Assembly (NCBI GenBank): GCA_001898465.1
Contig: MKTX01000004.1
Coordinates: 1 to 64,000, forward strand
DNA: 64,000 bases
Reading direction: 5' to 3'
From: Sphingobacteriales bacterium 39-19
GTDB taxonomy: Bacteria; Bacteroidota; Bacteroidia; Chitinophagales; Chitinophagaceae
Shown here: positions 18,026-27,417 of the stretch, piece after piece
How positions within the stretch are numbered: the first letter of the stretch is position 1
Layout of the letters: each line of letters opens with the position of its first letter
The notes under the pieces: generated by a model
Databases searched by the model: none
What the model saw: only the letters and a program-made list of their open reading frames with translations
Told to the model about the DNA's origin: nothing
Translations under genes and position numbers: made by a program

Positions 18026-18838
18026 ATGAAAATAATACATCTTATTGTTTTGAGCTTTTTGCTGACGATGCTATTTGGAAGTAGTTGCAAAACCGTACCC
18101 GTTACTGGCCGCAAGCAAATAAACCTGGTTCCGGATGCGATGATTACTGCTATGGCATTATCCGAATACGACTCGGTTGTAAAATACAGTGCAACCCTTA
18201 CCCAATATGATACAAGGGCACAGATGGTAACAAGGGTAGGAACAAAAATTCAGCATGCAGTTGAAACTTACCTGCAGGAAAATAATATAAGCAAAGAGCT
18301 TAAAAATTTTAAATGGGATTATAATACCATTGACGCTAAAACAGTGAACGCCTGGTGCATGCCCGGCGGCAAAGTTGTGGTATATACCGGCCTGCTGCCT
18401 TATACACAAAACGAAAATGCCTTGGCCGTAGTGATGGGGCATGAAATAGCGCATGCCATTGCCCGTCATGGCAATGAACGCATGAGCCAGGGCTTATTGA
18501 TTAACCTCGGTGGACTGGTGTTGCAAGAAGCGCTAAAGGAAAAGGAACAGCAAACACAAGCTTTGTTTCTTGGTTTATATTTAGTTGGCAGCAACCTTGC
18601 GCTGGCATTGCCCAATAGCCGAATGCAGGAAAGCGAAGCCGATAAACTGGGATTAATTTTTGCGGCAATGGCCGGTTACGATCCAGAAGAAGCGATCCCC
18701 TTCTGGCAAAAAATGAGCGCCGGAAATAAAAATAAAACACCGGAGTTTTTATCTACGCACCCATCGGATGAAACAAGAATTAAAAAACTATCAGCGTTGA
18801 TTCCCGAGATAAAAAATAAATATTATAACCCACAATAA
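18026..18838 (+). CDS. M48 family metalloprotease, lipoprotein
   Basis: A 270-residue zinc protease. The signal peptide ends LFGSSC (lipobox Cys at about residue 22), followed by KTVPVTGRKQINLVP, a signature of exported LoiP/BepA-type M48 lipoproteins. The zinc motif HEIAH is near residue 138 and the third ligand glutamate is in SRMQESEADKLG near residue 205. All ligands are present. Family members degrade or mature misfolded outer-membrane proteins in the periplasm. Its place between two exported-protein genes in one transcript suggests it processes or quality-controls the products of this cluster (inference). Confidence 0.9.
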   Translation: MKIIHLIVLSFLLTMLFGSSCKTVPVTGRKQINLVPDAMITAMALSEYDSVVKYSATLTQYDTRAQMVTRVGTKIQHAVETYLQENNISKELKNFKWDYNTIDAKTVNAWCMPGGKVVVYTGLLPYTQNENALAVVMGHEIAHAIARHGNERMSQGLLINLGGLVLQEALKEKEQQTQALFLGLYLVGSNLALALPNSRMQESEADKLGLIFAAMAGYDPEEAIPFWQKMSAGNKNKTPEFLSTHPSDETRIKKLSALIPEIKNKYYNPQ

Positions 18839-18853
18839 ATTTTAAATATAACA

Positions 18854-21800
18854 ATGCATTTGAAAAAATATTTTTCCATTTCTGTATTTTTCTTCCTGGT
18901 AATTTCTTCATTTGCACAAAGCGATGTAGATCTCAACCGTGATTCGGTGGTTGCCTGGCAGTATGTTAGCAATCCTATCAGGCCCAATGCAGTTTACAAG
19001 CCCATAAAAAAAAGCACAGGCGAATATGATCATACCTATACTGCCTGGCAGCAACAGGCTTCGGATATGCTCATCAACTGGATACAGCAATCTTACCTGC
19101 CCCGTGGGTTGGTGATGCGTACCATTGCTAAAAATGACCAACGATGGTCTTTGTATGAGAATGGCCCGCTGCATAGTTACGGTGTAGATTTTTTGGGCTA
19201 CGAAACTCATTTTGCCAATGGAAAAATTGATCTGAGATGTTGCGAACAGGGACAAAGATTAGTAGCAGGGTTCAATGATTTTCCCGGTACATTCATCAAA
19301 GGTTTTAATCCCGGTGGTTTATATTTTTTTGCAGAGCATGCGCAGTTTACAAGCGGCGATGATGAAGCTCAACTTTCCAAAGAAGGGATTGATAAAAAAA
19401 TTCAACCTAATTTATATGGCTATCGCACTTACCTGGATCATTATCACGACAATGGTCAACAGGTTTTTAAAATGGGTGTGGTAGTTGCTAAAAATGGTGA
19501 GTGGCCTTTTAAGCCTGTTTTGGTAAAAGATGCAGTGGCGTATATTCAACAGCAGATGGTTGCTTACCCGGGTATCATGCAAAAAAATCCCTATTCGGCA
19601 GAACCTGTAAAAAAAGCTTTGGAAAGATTGAAGCCCTATTATAATGAAGTAGCGAAATTAAATGTCAATTATAATTATGATAACGCAATCAATGATGGCA
19701 ACAATCATTATCTGCTCAATCCCGAAGCCATTCTAAATGGAAAATCTATCGGTAAAACATTTCCCGAATACAACATTTTGGTAAGTACTACCCAACAAAC
19801 TGTTGATCAAACAAAAAAAGATGATCCGCTTTGGGTGTATGTTAATCTTACACCAACTAATGTAACCTTGCAGGGCAATCCTGCAAAATTTGATACAAAG
19901 TTTGGCACGGGAATTTCGCACATGGTGAATTCTTTATTGAATAATTTCAATTTTGATTTTGTGGCCAAATGGCTGGTACAGCCGAATGCAAGAAAAAGCA
20001 TGGTTTATTCTCCGGCTAAAGCCCCAGCAAGATATTCAGGCAATAATGCGGTAACACCAACCACTGTTTCTGCAACAGCATCCGCAAAAAATAAAGACCC
20101 ATACACTATTTTGTATGAAGATTTTGATGGCTATCCTGCAGGTGAAATATCTTCCAAAAAATGGCATACAGCAGGATATGGTTTTGCCAATTCTTCTTTA
20201 GTAAATGTGAGTGGGCAAAACGGCAAATGGGTAGTAATTCCTGAAAAATTTACTTTTTATCCCGATTTAAATATTCCGCTCACACAGAACTATACGGTAA
20301 GTTATGATGTATATTTTGGGCCGGGTATTTCAAATAATAGAGTGCTGCATCATTTCAGGCTTGATTCTTACAACCCAAAAGATAAATATCCACAGCCGAT
20401 GAACATGGGTAGCGCTATTGACAAAGGAATAGACTTTAGCATTGCCATGAATGGTGAAACCGCCACTGATTTTAAATACAGTAAAGGCCAATATAAGGAT
20501 TTGTATAAAGAGATAAGAATTACGGGTTTTAAAGAAAAAGATGTGGCGCATGTAAGCGTATCTGTTAACGGAACTGTAGTATCTGTTTCAGTAAACGGCA
20601 AAGAAGTAATCAGCAACGACCAGGCATTTCCCGTAGATCAACCCTACAAACGGGTAGGCTGGTATTGTAGCAATCCTAATATGCTGCTGGGCAATATTTA
20701 TATCAGAAGCAATAGCCCTGTTCAAAATAATATTCCAAAAGAACCCAAATTTGCTGGTGTAGTAAAAGATAAAAAATCTACCACACCCGATGCTGCCACA
20801 TTTGAAACATCGGATTATGCATTTAAGCCGCTGCAAAAGATAGACAATATGCCTCCGGTAAATTATCCTTCAGGATTTAAAAGCACCATCCCTGCAATGC
20901 CCGAAGGAACAAACAAAGCAGTGGCCGCTTTGCCCGCTTTTAAAACTCCTGCCCGTTCGGCATTATTAAATGGCTTGTCAAATTCAACAATGAATAACAG
21001 CGCATTTCAAAAATATATTGATGATTTAAAAAATACAGTTGCCTTAAAATTAGACGGAGATAATACTAAAAAAATTGATGGCTATCTCAAATCAAAAAAG
21101 ATTTCTACATCTAAAGCTATTGGCGGCGCTGCCATTGATGCTTGGCTGCAAAGCAAACCTACTGTAGCACTTTATTTATTTTGCAAAGCATTGCAGGCAG
21201 ATTACAGTGACATGAATACGGCTAATAACATGGCTTCATTGCTCAATGCGTATGGTTATTCAGAAAAAGCCATTCCTGTTTTGCAATATGCAAACAGTAA
21301 AACCAATAACAATCCTGATGTATTAGCCAATATGGCTGTTGGTTATTACAACCTGGGCGATATGAACAATGCTTTAAGTTTTGCAGAAAAAAGCATTGCT
21401 AAAGACAGCCTGAATGCAAACGGGAATAAAGTTGCCGCCTTTGCACATTTAAACAAAGCATCCGAAACCAATAACAAAGCCGAAGCTGATAAAGCTATTG
21501 GCTGCCTGAAACAGGCACTCAAATCGCATTATGATAATGAAGCATCAGAATTGCTCAACAAAATAGAAGGTAATCATCAAAAACAAAATGATTTTGTAAA
21601 TACCAATTTCAAAGAATTTCCCATGCTCCGCCGCCTGGAAATGCCATCAATGAACAATGATTTGTCCCAGGCGAAATCCTTTAATGAGTTTTTAGAAAAA
21701 GAAAAAAATTCACTGTTAAATACAGAAGATGAAATTAAAGCAGCTTATAAAAAACTGGGAGAATTTGATTCAAAGCAAACAATTGCCATGCTTAGCCAAA

Positions 21801-22762
21801 ACAAAAGCATGGGTATGATGATGGTAAAAGCCGGCAATATCCTCAACCAAAGTGCAATTTGGTATGCAAAAATGAAATCAGACCTGGAACAAATATTTAC
21901 CTACGATAAAAAAGTATTGACATCAGCCTATAATAAAACAACAAGCGGTATCAACAAAAAATATAATGCACAGTTAAACAAATTAGAAGGAGGCGAAGGC
22001 AAAGTTGATGAGGAAGTAGAAATGGAACGATTGAAAAAAGCCCGTTGCCAGGATTTAAATAATGAAAGCGAAGCCTATCTTTCAGACATGGCAAAAGTTA
22101 CCAATCAGTTTGCGCAAAAAAGTGAATTGGTGAGCCGGATTTTTTACCGGGATTATGCCAACTGGAAGCCTATGCAATTACTTGACAACAGCAACCGCTG
22201 GTTTTTGGATGCACAAGCAAAATATATTTCAGATATAAGAAAAATCCTTTCGATGTACACTGAATTAGAGCCTTGTGTTTATCCACCTCAACCGGTAAAA
22301 GAAGACAAAACTCCCCGCAAACCAAAAGAATGGGAAGATGAATATTGTGCCAACTTTAAAGGAACAATTGGTATTGGCCCTGCAAAAATGAACTGGTCAT
22401 GCAATTCGATGAGCATATCAGGTGGAGAAGGTTTTGTAGGTGAGTTGGGCCTTAATTTTAATGACAACGGCACGTTTAAAGAAGCAACTATTGGTGCAGG
22501 CATAGGAGTAGAAGGGCATATAGGTAATCAAAATATAACAGCAATATCTGCAGGCGCATCTGCAATGGAGTATATCACTATTGGTGCCGGGCCCAATGGA
22601 AGCATTCAGGTTACGGATTGGGGCATTACCGCTGGAGTTGGGGCTGGTGGAAATATTGGAAGCGTAGGCGGAGTAGCAAATATTGTTTCTACCAATATTT
22701 CGGTGAACGGCGGTGTAACTGCCGGTGGATATGTAGCCAATGCATTGGGTTTGGGGAATTAA
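18854..22762 (+). CDS. Giant exported multidomain protein with ConA-like and TPR regions
   Basis: A 1302-residue protein with a signal peptide (ends SSFAQ). The N-terminal region (about 25-400) is unrecognised. Residues about 415-620 (ILYEDFDGYPAGEISSKKWHTAGYGF ... RVGWYCSNPNMLLGNIYI) look like a concanavalin-type beta-sandwich. A helical part with TPR motifs follows (about 750-900; AIPVLQYANSKTNNNPDVLANMAVGYYNLGD). A lysine-rich coiled-coil stretch (950-1130) and a glycine-rich beta C-terminus (1165-1302; GAGIGVEGHIGN) complete it. The TPR, coiled-coil and glycine-rich order recurs in the protein from 22847, so the two are distant paralogues. It follows the M48 gene by 15 bases. Function unknown; scaffolding outside the cytoplasm is a guess. 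Confidence 0.75.
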   Translation: MHLKKYFSISVFFFLVISSFAQSDVDLNRDSVVAWQYVSNPIRPNAVYKPIKKSTGEYDHTYTAWQQQASDMLINWIQQSYLPRGLVMRTIAKNDQRWSLYENGPLHSYGVDFLGYETHFANGKIDLRCCEQGQRLVAGFNDFPGTFIKGFNPGGLYFFAEHAQFTSGDDEAQLSKEGIDKKIQPNLYGYRTYLDHYHDNGQQVFKMGVVVAKNGEWPFKPVLVKDAVAYIQQQMVAYPGIMQKNPYSAEPVKKALERLKPYYNEVAKLNVNYNYDNAINDGNNHYLLNPEAILNGKSIGKTFPEYNILVSTTQQTVDQTKKDDPLWVYVNLTPTNVTLQGNPAKFDTKFGTGISHMVNSLLNNFNFDFVAKWLVQPNARKSMVYSPAKAPARYSGNNAVTPTTVSATASAKNKDPYTILYEDFDGYPAGEISSKKWHTAGYGFANSSLVNVSGQNGKWVVIPEKFTFYPDLNIPLTQNYTVSYDVYFGPGISNNRVLHHFRLDSYNPKDKYPQPMNMGSAIDKGIDFSIAMNGETATDFKYSKGQYKDLYKEIRITGFKEKDVAHVSVSVNGTVVSVSVNGKEVISNDQAFPVDQPYKRVGWYCSNPNMLLGNIYIRSNSPVQNNIPKEPKFAGVVKDKKSTTPDAATFETSDYAFKPLQKIDNMPPVNYPSGFKSTIPAMPEGTNKAVAALPAFKTPARSALLNGLSNSTMNNSAFQKYIDDLKNTVALKLDGDNTKKIDGYLKSKKISTSKAIGGAAIDAWLQSKPTVALYLFCKALQADYSDMNTANNMASLLNAYGYSEKAIPVLQYANSKTNNNPDVLANMAVGYYNLGDMNNALSFAEKSIAKDSLNANGNKVAAFAHLNKASETNNKAEADKAIGCLKQALKSHYDNEASELLNKIEGNHQKQNDFVNTNFKEFPMLRRLEMPSMNNDLSQAKSFNEFLEKEKNSLLNTEDEIKAAYKKLGEFDSKQTIAMLSQNKSMGMMMVKAGNILNQSAIWYAKMKSDLEQIFTYDKKVLTSAYNKTTSGINKKYNAQLNKLEGGEGKVDEEVEMERLKKARCQDLNNESEAYLSDMAKVTNQFAQKSELVSRIFYRDYANWKPMQLLDNSNRWFLDAQAKYISDIRKILSMYTELEPCVYPPQPVKEDKTPRKPKEWEDEYCANFKGTIGIGPAKMNWSCNSMSISGGEGFVGELGLNFNDNGTFKEATIGAGIGVEGHIGNQNITAISAGASAMEYITIGAGPNGSIQVTDWGITAGVGAGGNIGSVGGVANIVSTNISVNGGVTAGGYVANALGLGN

Positions 22763-22764
22763 TA

Positions 22765-22813
22765 ATCATCCTTTTTAATGATTGCCGCACCCCTTTTCAC
22801 GCAATACTTTTAC
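22765..22813 (+). promoter_or_regulatory. Shared regulon promoter, copy C (before the 22847-26228 unit)
   Basis: ATCAT-N8-ATGAT (22765-22782), TTG, 20 bases, TACTTTTAC (22805-22813), 33 bases before the start codon. The dyad begins 3 bases after the stop codon of the preceding gene, so it starts a separate transcription unit. Confidence 0.7.
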
Positions 22814-22846
22814 CCAAAGAATAATGTTTAATTCCTAATTCATATC

Positions 22847-25003
22847 ATGATGATAAAATACAATTCTGCCTTATTTATTGCTTTATTGCTTGCCGGAAGC
22901 ATTTCCGCACAACAGACAAACCCTACTTCCAACAAAGAAATCCAGGATAAAATAAAACAAGCGCAGCAACAATTAGATAAACTCAGTCCTGAACAAAAGA
23001 AAATGATGGAACAGATGGGCATGTCAACTACGGATCCATCCCTACCAACCGGAATTACCGATGCTGATGTAAAAACGGCTTTAGGGGGAGATGCTTTTAG
23101 TGTGCCTTCAAAAAATGCAACACTCATCGCTGCTATTCCAAAAATAACACTAACAGCGGCAACGCTACCATCCTATATAAAATCGTTGAATGATTATATT
23201 CAAAAAGGGCTTGCGGATGATGCCCGATTTAACGGAGAAAATGCATATAATTATTTTAAAAATAATAAGTGCGATGCGCAAATGATAGGCAATGAAGCCA
23301 TAGGATTTTGGAGTATGGGATATCCTGCCATTGCAGTTTATATGGCAGGTAAAGCATGTACAGATAATGTGGCAGATGCAGATTTGCTGAGCAACTTTGC
23401 AGCCATGCTAAGTATGGGTGGAGCACCCCACAAGGCTATACCGCTGCTGGAATACCTAAGTAAGCAATATCCTGATAATACTACCATACTCAACAACCTG
23501 GGGCAAGCATGGTTTTACCTGGGCGAAACAGATAAAGCCAATGCTCAATTGGATAAAGTAGTAAAGGCTTTTGCTTATCACCCGCAGGCCAACTATACAC
23601 AATGCCTGATTCAGCAAAAAAAAGGCAACACAGCAAAGGCAATAGAGAAAATGAAAAACTCGCTGGCATATAGCTTTTCTCCTGATAAAATAAATATGCT
23701 GCGAAAACTGGGATATAAAATTAAAGGAAGTGATATGCGTATTCCTTTTCGGCCTGACCCCAATCCTTTGGGATTACAAAATTTTACAAGGCCGGATGTA
23801 CCTGAATCCTATACAGACGAATTACGGTTACATGCAGACTGGGATGCTTTTCAAAAACAAATAAACGATAAGAGCATGCAGTTGGCAAAAGACCTGGTGC
23901 CGTACCAGCAGGCGGTTGCAAAAAATGCTGAACAGGCATACAAAAAGTTTAATAATAAGACAGCAAAAGAAATTAGCGGAATGAAATCAGGTTTGGTTAC
24001 TCCTGATAATATTTACAGAAAACAAGCAGAAACTAACCTCGGAGAAATGAACAAAGATGGTGGCATTGGCTTTCGGTTAAAAAAAGCAAAGGCTATCATT
24101 GATTCATTAAGAAAAGATTTTACAGCAAAGGACCTGCTTCAACGAAAAAAAATTGAGAAGGAAAACAGCATTATTGCCACGCAGGAAACTGAACTGTCAA
24201 AAAAAGGAGAAAATATTGGATTTGATAATTGCAAGGTTCAGAAGATTTACAGTGAATGGGTGTACGCAACATACAATAAGCCATTGGAAGAAGCATACAA
24301 AAATTACCTGCACCAATTAAGATTAAAAATCAGCGAAGAGTTGTACTGGAAACAATTTACGCAGGACAATGCAACCTTTGAAGCCACTAAAATAACCACT
24401 AAAAAAGAATGGTTGGACGCATTGGGCAGCACCAGGTATTTGCCAACTAAAATTTATGGCGATTGCACTCCGCAGCAGAAAAAAGAAAGCCGGTATAAAC
24501 TAACAGATTTTGATGAAATGCATTGCAGTTATGTTAGTACGCTGGATTTTGGGGTTTATAAACAAATATTTGAGTGTGGGTGGTCTCGTATAGAATTTGA
24601 TGCCGGTAAACTCAACGGAAATTTAAATTTCTACATGGATAACAATGGAAACACACGCTTTGTAAAAGGCACGTTAGAAGCGACTCTTATCAATGCAGGC
24701 GGCTCTATAAAAAAAGGCCCAATTCAAATTGGTGCCAATGTAAAAGCGGGTATGGGCGTAGAGTTTACCAGCCGTGGCGTGGAGGATGTGTATGTAACCG
24801 GGCAAGCGTCGGTAGAGGTAAAATCAAATTTGATAGACAGATTCGACGAACACATCAAAGATGCCAACGGTGGCGATAAAAGCCAGCCCGGCATGGGCGA
24901 TGCACAACTAAGTGATAAAGGAATAGAAATTGGCGTAAATGGAAGAATGAGTTTAATATCAGGAAATACCTCCACTAATGTTTTTGTAAATACTCCAAAC
25001 TAA
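22847..25003 (+). CDS. Exported TPR protein, paralogue of the C-terminal half of the 18854-22762 product
   Basis: A 718-residue protein with a signal peptide (ends SISAQ). A charged coiled-coil segment (about 25-55; NKEIQDKIKQAQQQLDKLSPEQKKMM) is followed by TPR motifs (about 165-270; AIPLLEYLSKQYPDNTTILNNLGQAWFYLGETDKA), long helices (320-530) and a beta/glycine-rich C-terminus (about 570-718; GNLNFYMDNNGNTRFVKGTLEATLINAGGS). This order mirrors the second half of the giant protein upstream. The shared pattern suggests both present a C-terminal beta domain from a helical stalk. No enzyme motif was found. It is the first gene of its unit and is followed after 10 bases by another exported protein. 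Confidence 0.75.
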   Translation: MMIKYNSALFIALLLAGSISAQQTNPTSNKEIQDKIKQAQQQLDKLSPEQKKMMEQMGMSTTDPSLPTGITDADVKTALGGDAFSVPSKNATLIAAIPKITLTAATLPSYIKSLNDYIQKGLADDARFNGENAYNYFKNNKCDAQMIGNEAIGFWSMGYPAIAVYMAGKACTDNVADADLLSNFAAMLSMGGAPHKAIPLLEYLSKQYPDNTTILNNLGQAWFYLGETDKANAQLDKVVKAFAYHPQANYTQCLIQQKKGNTAKAIEKMKNSLAYSFSPDKINMLRKLGYKIKGSDMRIPFRPDPNPLGLQNFTRPDVPESYTDELRLHADWDAFQKQINDKSMQLAKDLVPYQQAVAKNAEQAYKKFNNKTAKEISGMKSGLVTPDNIYRKQAETNLGEMNKDGGIGFRLKKAKAIIDSLRKDFTAKDLLQRKKIEKENSIIATQETELSKKGENIGFDNCKVQKIYSEWVYATYNKPLEEAYKNYLHQLRLKISEELYWKQFTQDNATFEATKITTKKEWLDALGSTRYLPTKIYGDCTPQQKKESRYKLTDFDEMHCSYVSTLDFGVYKQIFECGWSRIEFDAGKLNGNLNFYMDNNGNTRFVKGTLEATLINAGGSIKKGPIQIGANVKAGMGVEFTSRGVEDVYVTGQASVEVKSNLIDRFDEHIKDANGGDKSQPGMGDAQLSDKGIEIGVNGRMSLISGNTSTNVFVNTPN

Positions 25004-25013
25004 AATTAGCAAA

Positions 25014-26228
25014 ATGAATAAGACATTTTTCAAAATGATCCCGATTGCATTTTTATTAGCCCAGCAAAGTTTTGCGCAGGATTGCAAGACCAATGCCGAC
25101 TTAGACAACACACCGGGAAAATACCTCACAGCATCCCAATATCCCTGGCCTGCAGTGCGAGCAGAATATTTTAAGAATTTAACTTCGGCTTCAGATAAGG
25201 CAGTTGCTAAGCAAACGCTGAATCAAATAGAGAATATAGAAGCAAAAAACCATAGCGGATTCAATCTTACTGGTGGCAATTTGGAGAATTATTATTCAAC
25301 CAAAGGATATGGCTATTATGGCAAAGTAAAATTGGCCCAATACAATTTTGAATCTTCGCTGCATGAGTATTTTTGCATGAATGGTAAATTGAAAAGAAAC
25401 GATGAGGCAGAAACCATCTTGCGGATTTATGTAAATGCCATTCCCACCAATACCCTCAGCCGTTTTTTAAATTATCCTTTTGGCAGCAGTATGGGTGATT
25501 ATGATTTTGGATTTCAATTCCAGGATTGGAAAAATCACAAATCAGTAAATGTAAATGACCCGCTGATTAGCCTGTTTAACTATTTCTCCTGTAATAATGA
25601 GCACCTCATCAATGCTATTAATTCAGGCGAAGGCTACTTTCAGGATGTTGCCGAAAAAGATATCAAACCCAACAACCGTAACAATTACATTTACCGATAC
25701 TGGTTTATTAAGAAAAAGGAGATTCCTGTGTTAGTGCCGGTAAGCAGAAAAGAATATTTGCAAAGCCTGTTGGAATATTATGAAAGAGAGAAATTGTATT
25801 TCCCAAAGTTGATTACAGAATTAACATCCAACCACGACAAGGGCATTGAGCATAGTTATGGAAACTGGGAAGGAGATGTAGCGGATAAAATGGCTGTTGT
25901 AAAAAAAGAATTGGAAACGCATGATGAAAAATGGTTGTCGGGGCAAGCGGTAATTAATCGCATAGAAGACAATTCACAAACCTATAAAGCAGGCTTAAAA
26001 GAAAGAACCAACTACAATCGCTTTTGGAAATTCCACGATGGCGAAAATAAAAGTCAGCCACTCTTTAAAATAAATCCTGAATATTTTATAACCAATAAAG
26101 CCGGTGCTGCCGTTCCACAGCTAATGACCGTAGCCTTCCGGTATGTGAGTATGCCACTTTCCTTAAAGCTTATGAATAACTTCAGTGAAAAGTTTGATTT
26201 TGCTGCACTGCGGAATCTTATAAAATAA
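25014..26228 (+). CDS. Exported protein of unknown function
   Basis: A 404-residue protein with a signal peptide (ends QSFAQ). The mature protein is largely helical with many aromatic and charged residues and two cysteines early (DCKTNADLD). No family was recognised. It is cotranscribed with the TPR protein upstream (gap 10 bases) and its unit ends before promoter copy D. Context alone links it to the envelope/secreted cluster. Confidence 0.65.
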   Translation: MNKTFFKMIPIAFLLAQQSFAQDCKTNADLDNTPGKYLTASQYPWPAVRAEYFKNLTSASDKAVAKQTLNQIENIEAKNHSGFNLTGGNLENYYSTKGYGYYGKVKLAQYNFESSLHEYFCMNGKLKRNDEAETILRIYVNAIPTNTLSRFLNYPFGSSMGDYDFGFQFQDWKNHKSVNVNDPLISLFNYFSCNNEHLINAINSGEGYFQDVAEKDIKPNNRNNYIYRYWFIKKKEIPVLVPVSRKEYLQSLLEYYEREKLYFPKLITELTSNHDKGIEHSYGNWEGDVADKMAVVKKELETHDEKWLSGQAVINRIEDNSQTYKAGLKERTNYNRFWKFHDGENKSQPLFKINPEYFITNKAGAAVPQLMTVAFRYVSMPLSLKLMNNFSEKFDFAALRNLIK

Positions 26229-26232
26229 AAAA

Positions 26233-26281
26233 ATCATCTTTTTTAATGATTGGTCTCCTACTCCTTCGTCTCTACTTTCAC
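26233..26281 (+). promoter_or_regulatory. Shared regulon promoter, copy D (before the 26297-29150 unit)
   Basis: ATCAT-N8-ATGAT (26233-26250), TTG, 20 bases, TACTTTCAC (26273-26281), 15 bases before the start codon. One base differs from the other copies in the -7-like element. Confidence 0.68.
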
Positions 26282-26296
26282 TTCATATAATATTAA

Positions 26297-27403
26297 ATGA
26301 TGAACAAAATATTTCTATCCCTCGTTTTGCTTTATTCAGCAATTTCATCGGTAGCACAAAAACAAAGCTTTGACATTGCAAGTTTTTCGCCGCCGGATGG
26401 CTGGACTAAAGAACTAAAAGAAGATTTTGTTTCCTTCTCCCGGATTGATGGCGCAAGCTGGGGCCAGATTGCCGTATATAAAAGCAGGCAAAGCAGCGGA
26501 AACATTGAAGAAGATGCTTTGAAAGACTGGCAAGACATTGTATTAGCAGTGCACACGGTAGAAAGCGAAGACAAAACCACAGCAAAATCTGCAGAGGGAT
26601 GGCAGGTAATGAGCTATAGTGGCGTATGGCAATATAATAGCACCAATGTGGCGACACTGCTTACTACATACTCCAATGGAAATATATGCATAAGTGTGTT
26701 GTGGAATGGAACCGCCAAACCCTATATGCAAAATCTGAAAGATTTTATTGCAAGTATTGATTTGGATGTAAATGCTACACCTGTTCAGCAAAAAGATACA
26801 GGGAATAATGAGGGCAATAGCAACCAGAACACAACGAATAGTAATGGCGAAACAACTTCCTCTAGTTCATCATCCATTGTGGGGGCATGGATTAATAATT
26901 TTAGGGAAGATAGAGGTTTTATAAACGGGTATCGTATGTACACAGGCGGATATATGAAAAAGGAATATGTTTTTAAAGAAGATGGCTCCTATATTTTCCG
27001 GCAAAAAGACTGGCTGGCATCCAGGGATAATATCTACTTTGTTTACGAAACAGGGAAATGGGTGGTTAACGGAAACCAGCTAACCATTACACCTGATAAA
27101 GGCAAAGCAGGTTGGTGGAATAAAGATAAAATTGGCAACACAACCGATAAATGGGGAGCCTATCAAAAAGCAGCTAAATATATCCTCGAGAAAACAACTT
27201 ATACTTTTGAGTTACAAATCAGCGACTATGGCAGAAACCTGCTACTTAACTATAGCAAGGCAACCGAAAGAGATGGCGACCACCCTGCAGGCAATGGACA
27301 GTACACTTCTTATCACTTTGATAAAGGGAAATCAATTATTAATAATCCGCCGGGGCTTATAACTGGTTTTGAAAATAAAGTATTACCAAAGCGAGGAAAT
27401 TAA
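26297..27403 (+). CDS. Exported two-domain protein, lipocalin-like C-terminus (paralogue 1)
   Basis: A 368-residue protein with a signal peptide (ends SSVAQ). The N-terminal domain (about 22-155; KQSFDIASFSPPDGWTKE ... IASIDLD) is repeated in the next gene. A low-complexity Asn/Ser linker (about 165-195) leads to a C-terminal beta domain (about 197-360; IVGAWINNF, YVFKEDGSYIFRQKDWL, YETGKWVVNGNQLTITPDKGK) with the look of lipocalin-like domains. That fold usually binds small hydrophobic ligands or acts as an export module; function here is unknown. First gene of the fourth promoter-D unit. Confidence 0.7.
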   Translation: MMNKIFLSLVLLYSAISSVAQKQSFDIASFSPPDGWTKELKEDFVSFSRIDGASWGQIAVYKSRQSSGNIEEDALKDWQDIVLAVHTVESEDKTTAKSAEGWQVMSYSGVWQYNSTNVATLLTTYSNGNICISVLWNGTAKPYMQNLKDFIASIDLDVNATPVQQKDTGNNEGNSNQNTTNSNGETTSSSSSSIVGAWINNFREDRGFINGYRMYTGGYMKKEYVFKEDGSYIFRQKDWLASRDNIYFVYETGKWVVNGNQLTITPDKGKAGWWNKDKIGNTTDKWGAYQKAAKYILEKTTYTFELQISDYGRNLLLNYSKATERDGDHPAGNGQYTSYHFDKGKSIINNPPGLITGFENKVLPKRGN

Positions 27404-27417
27404 AAATTGTAAGAGCT

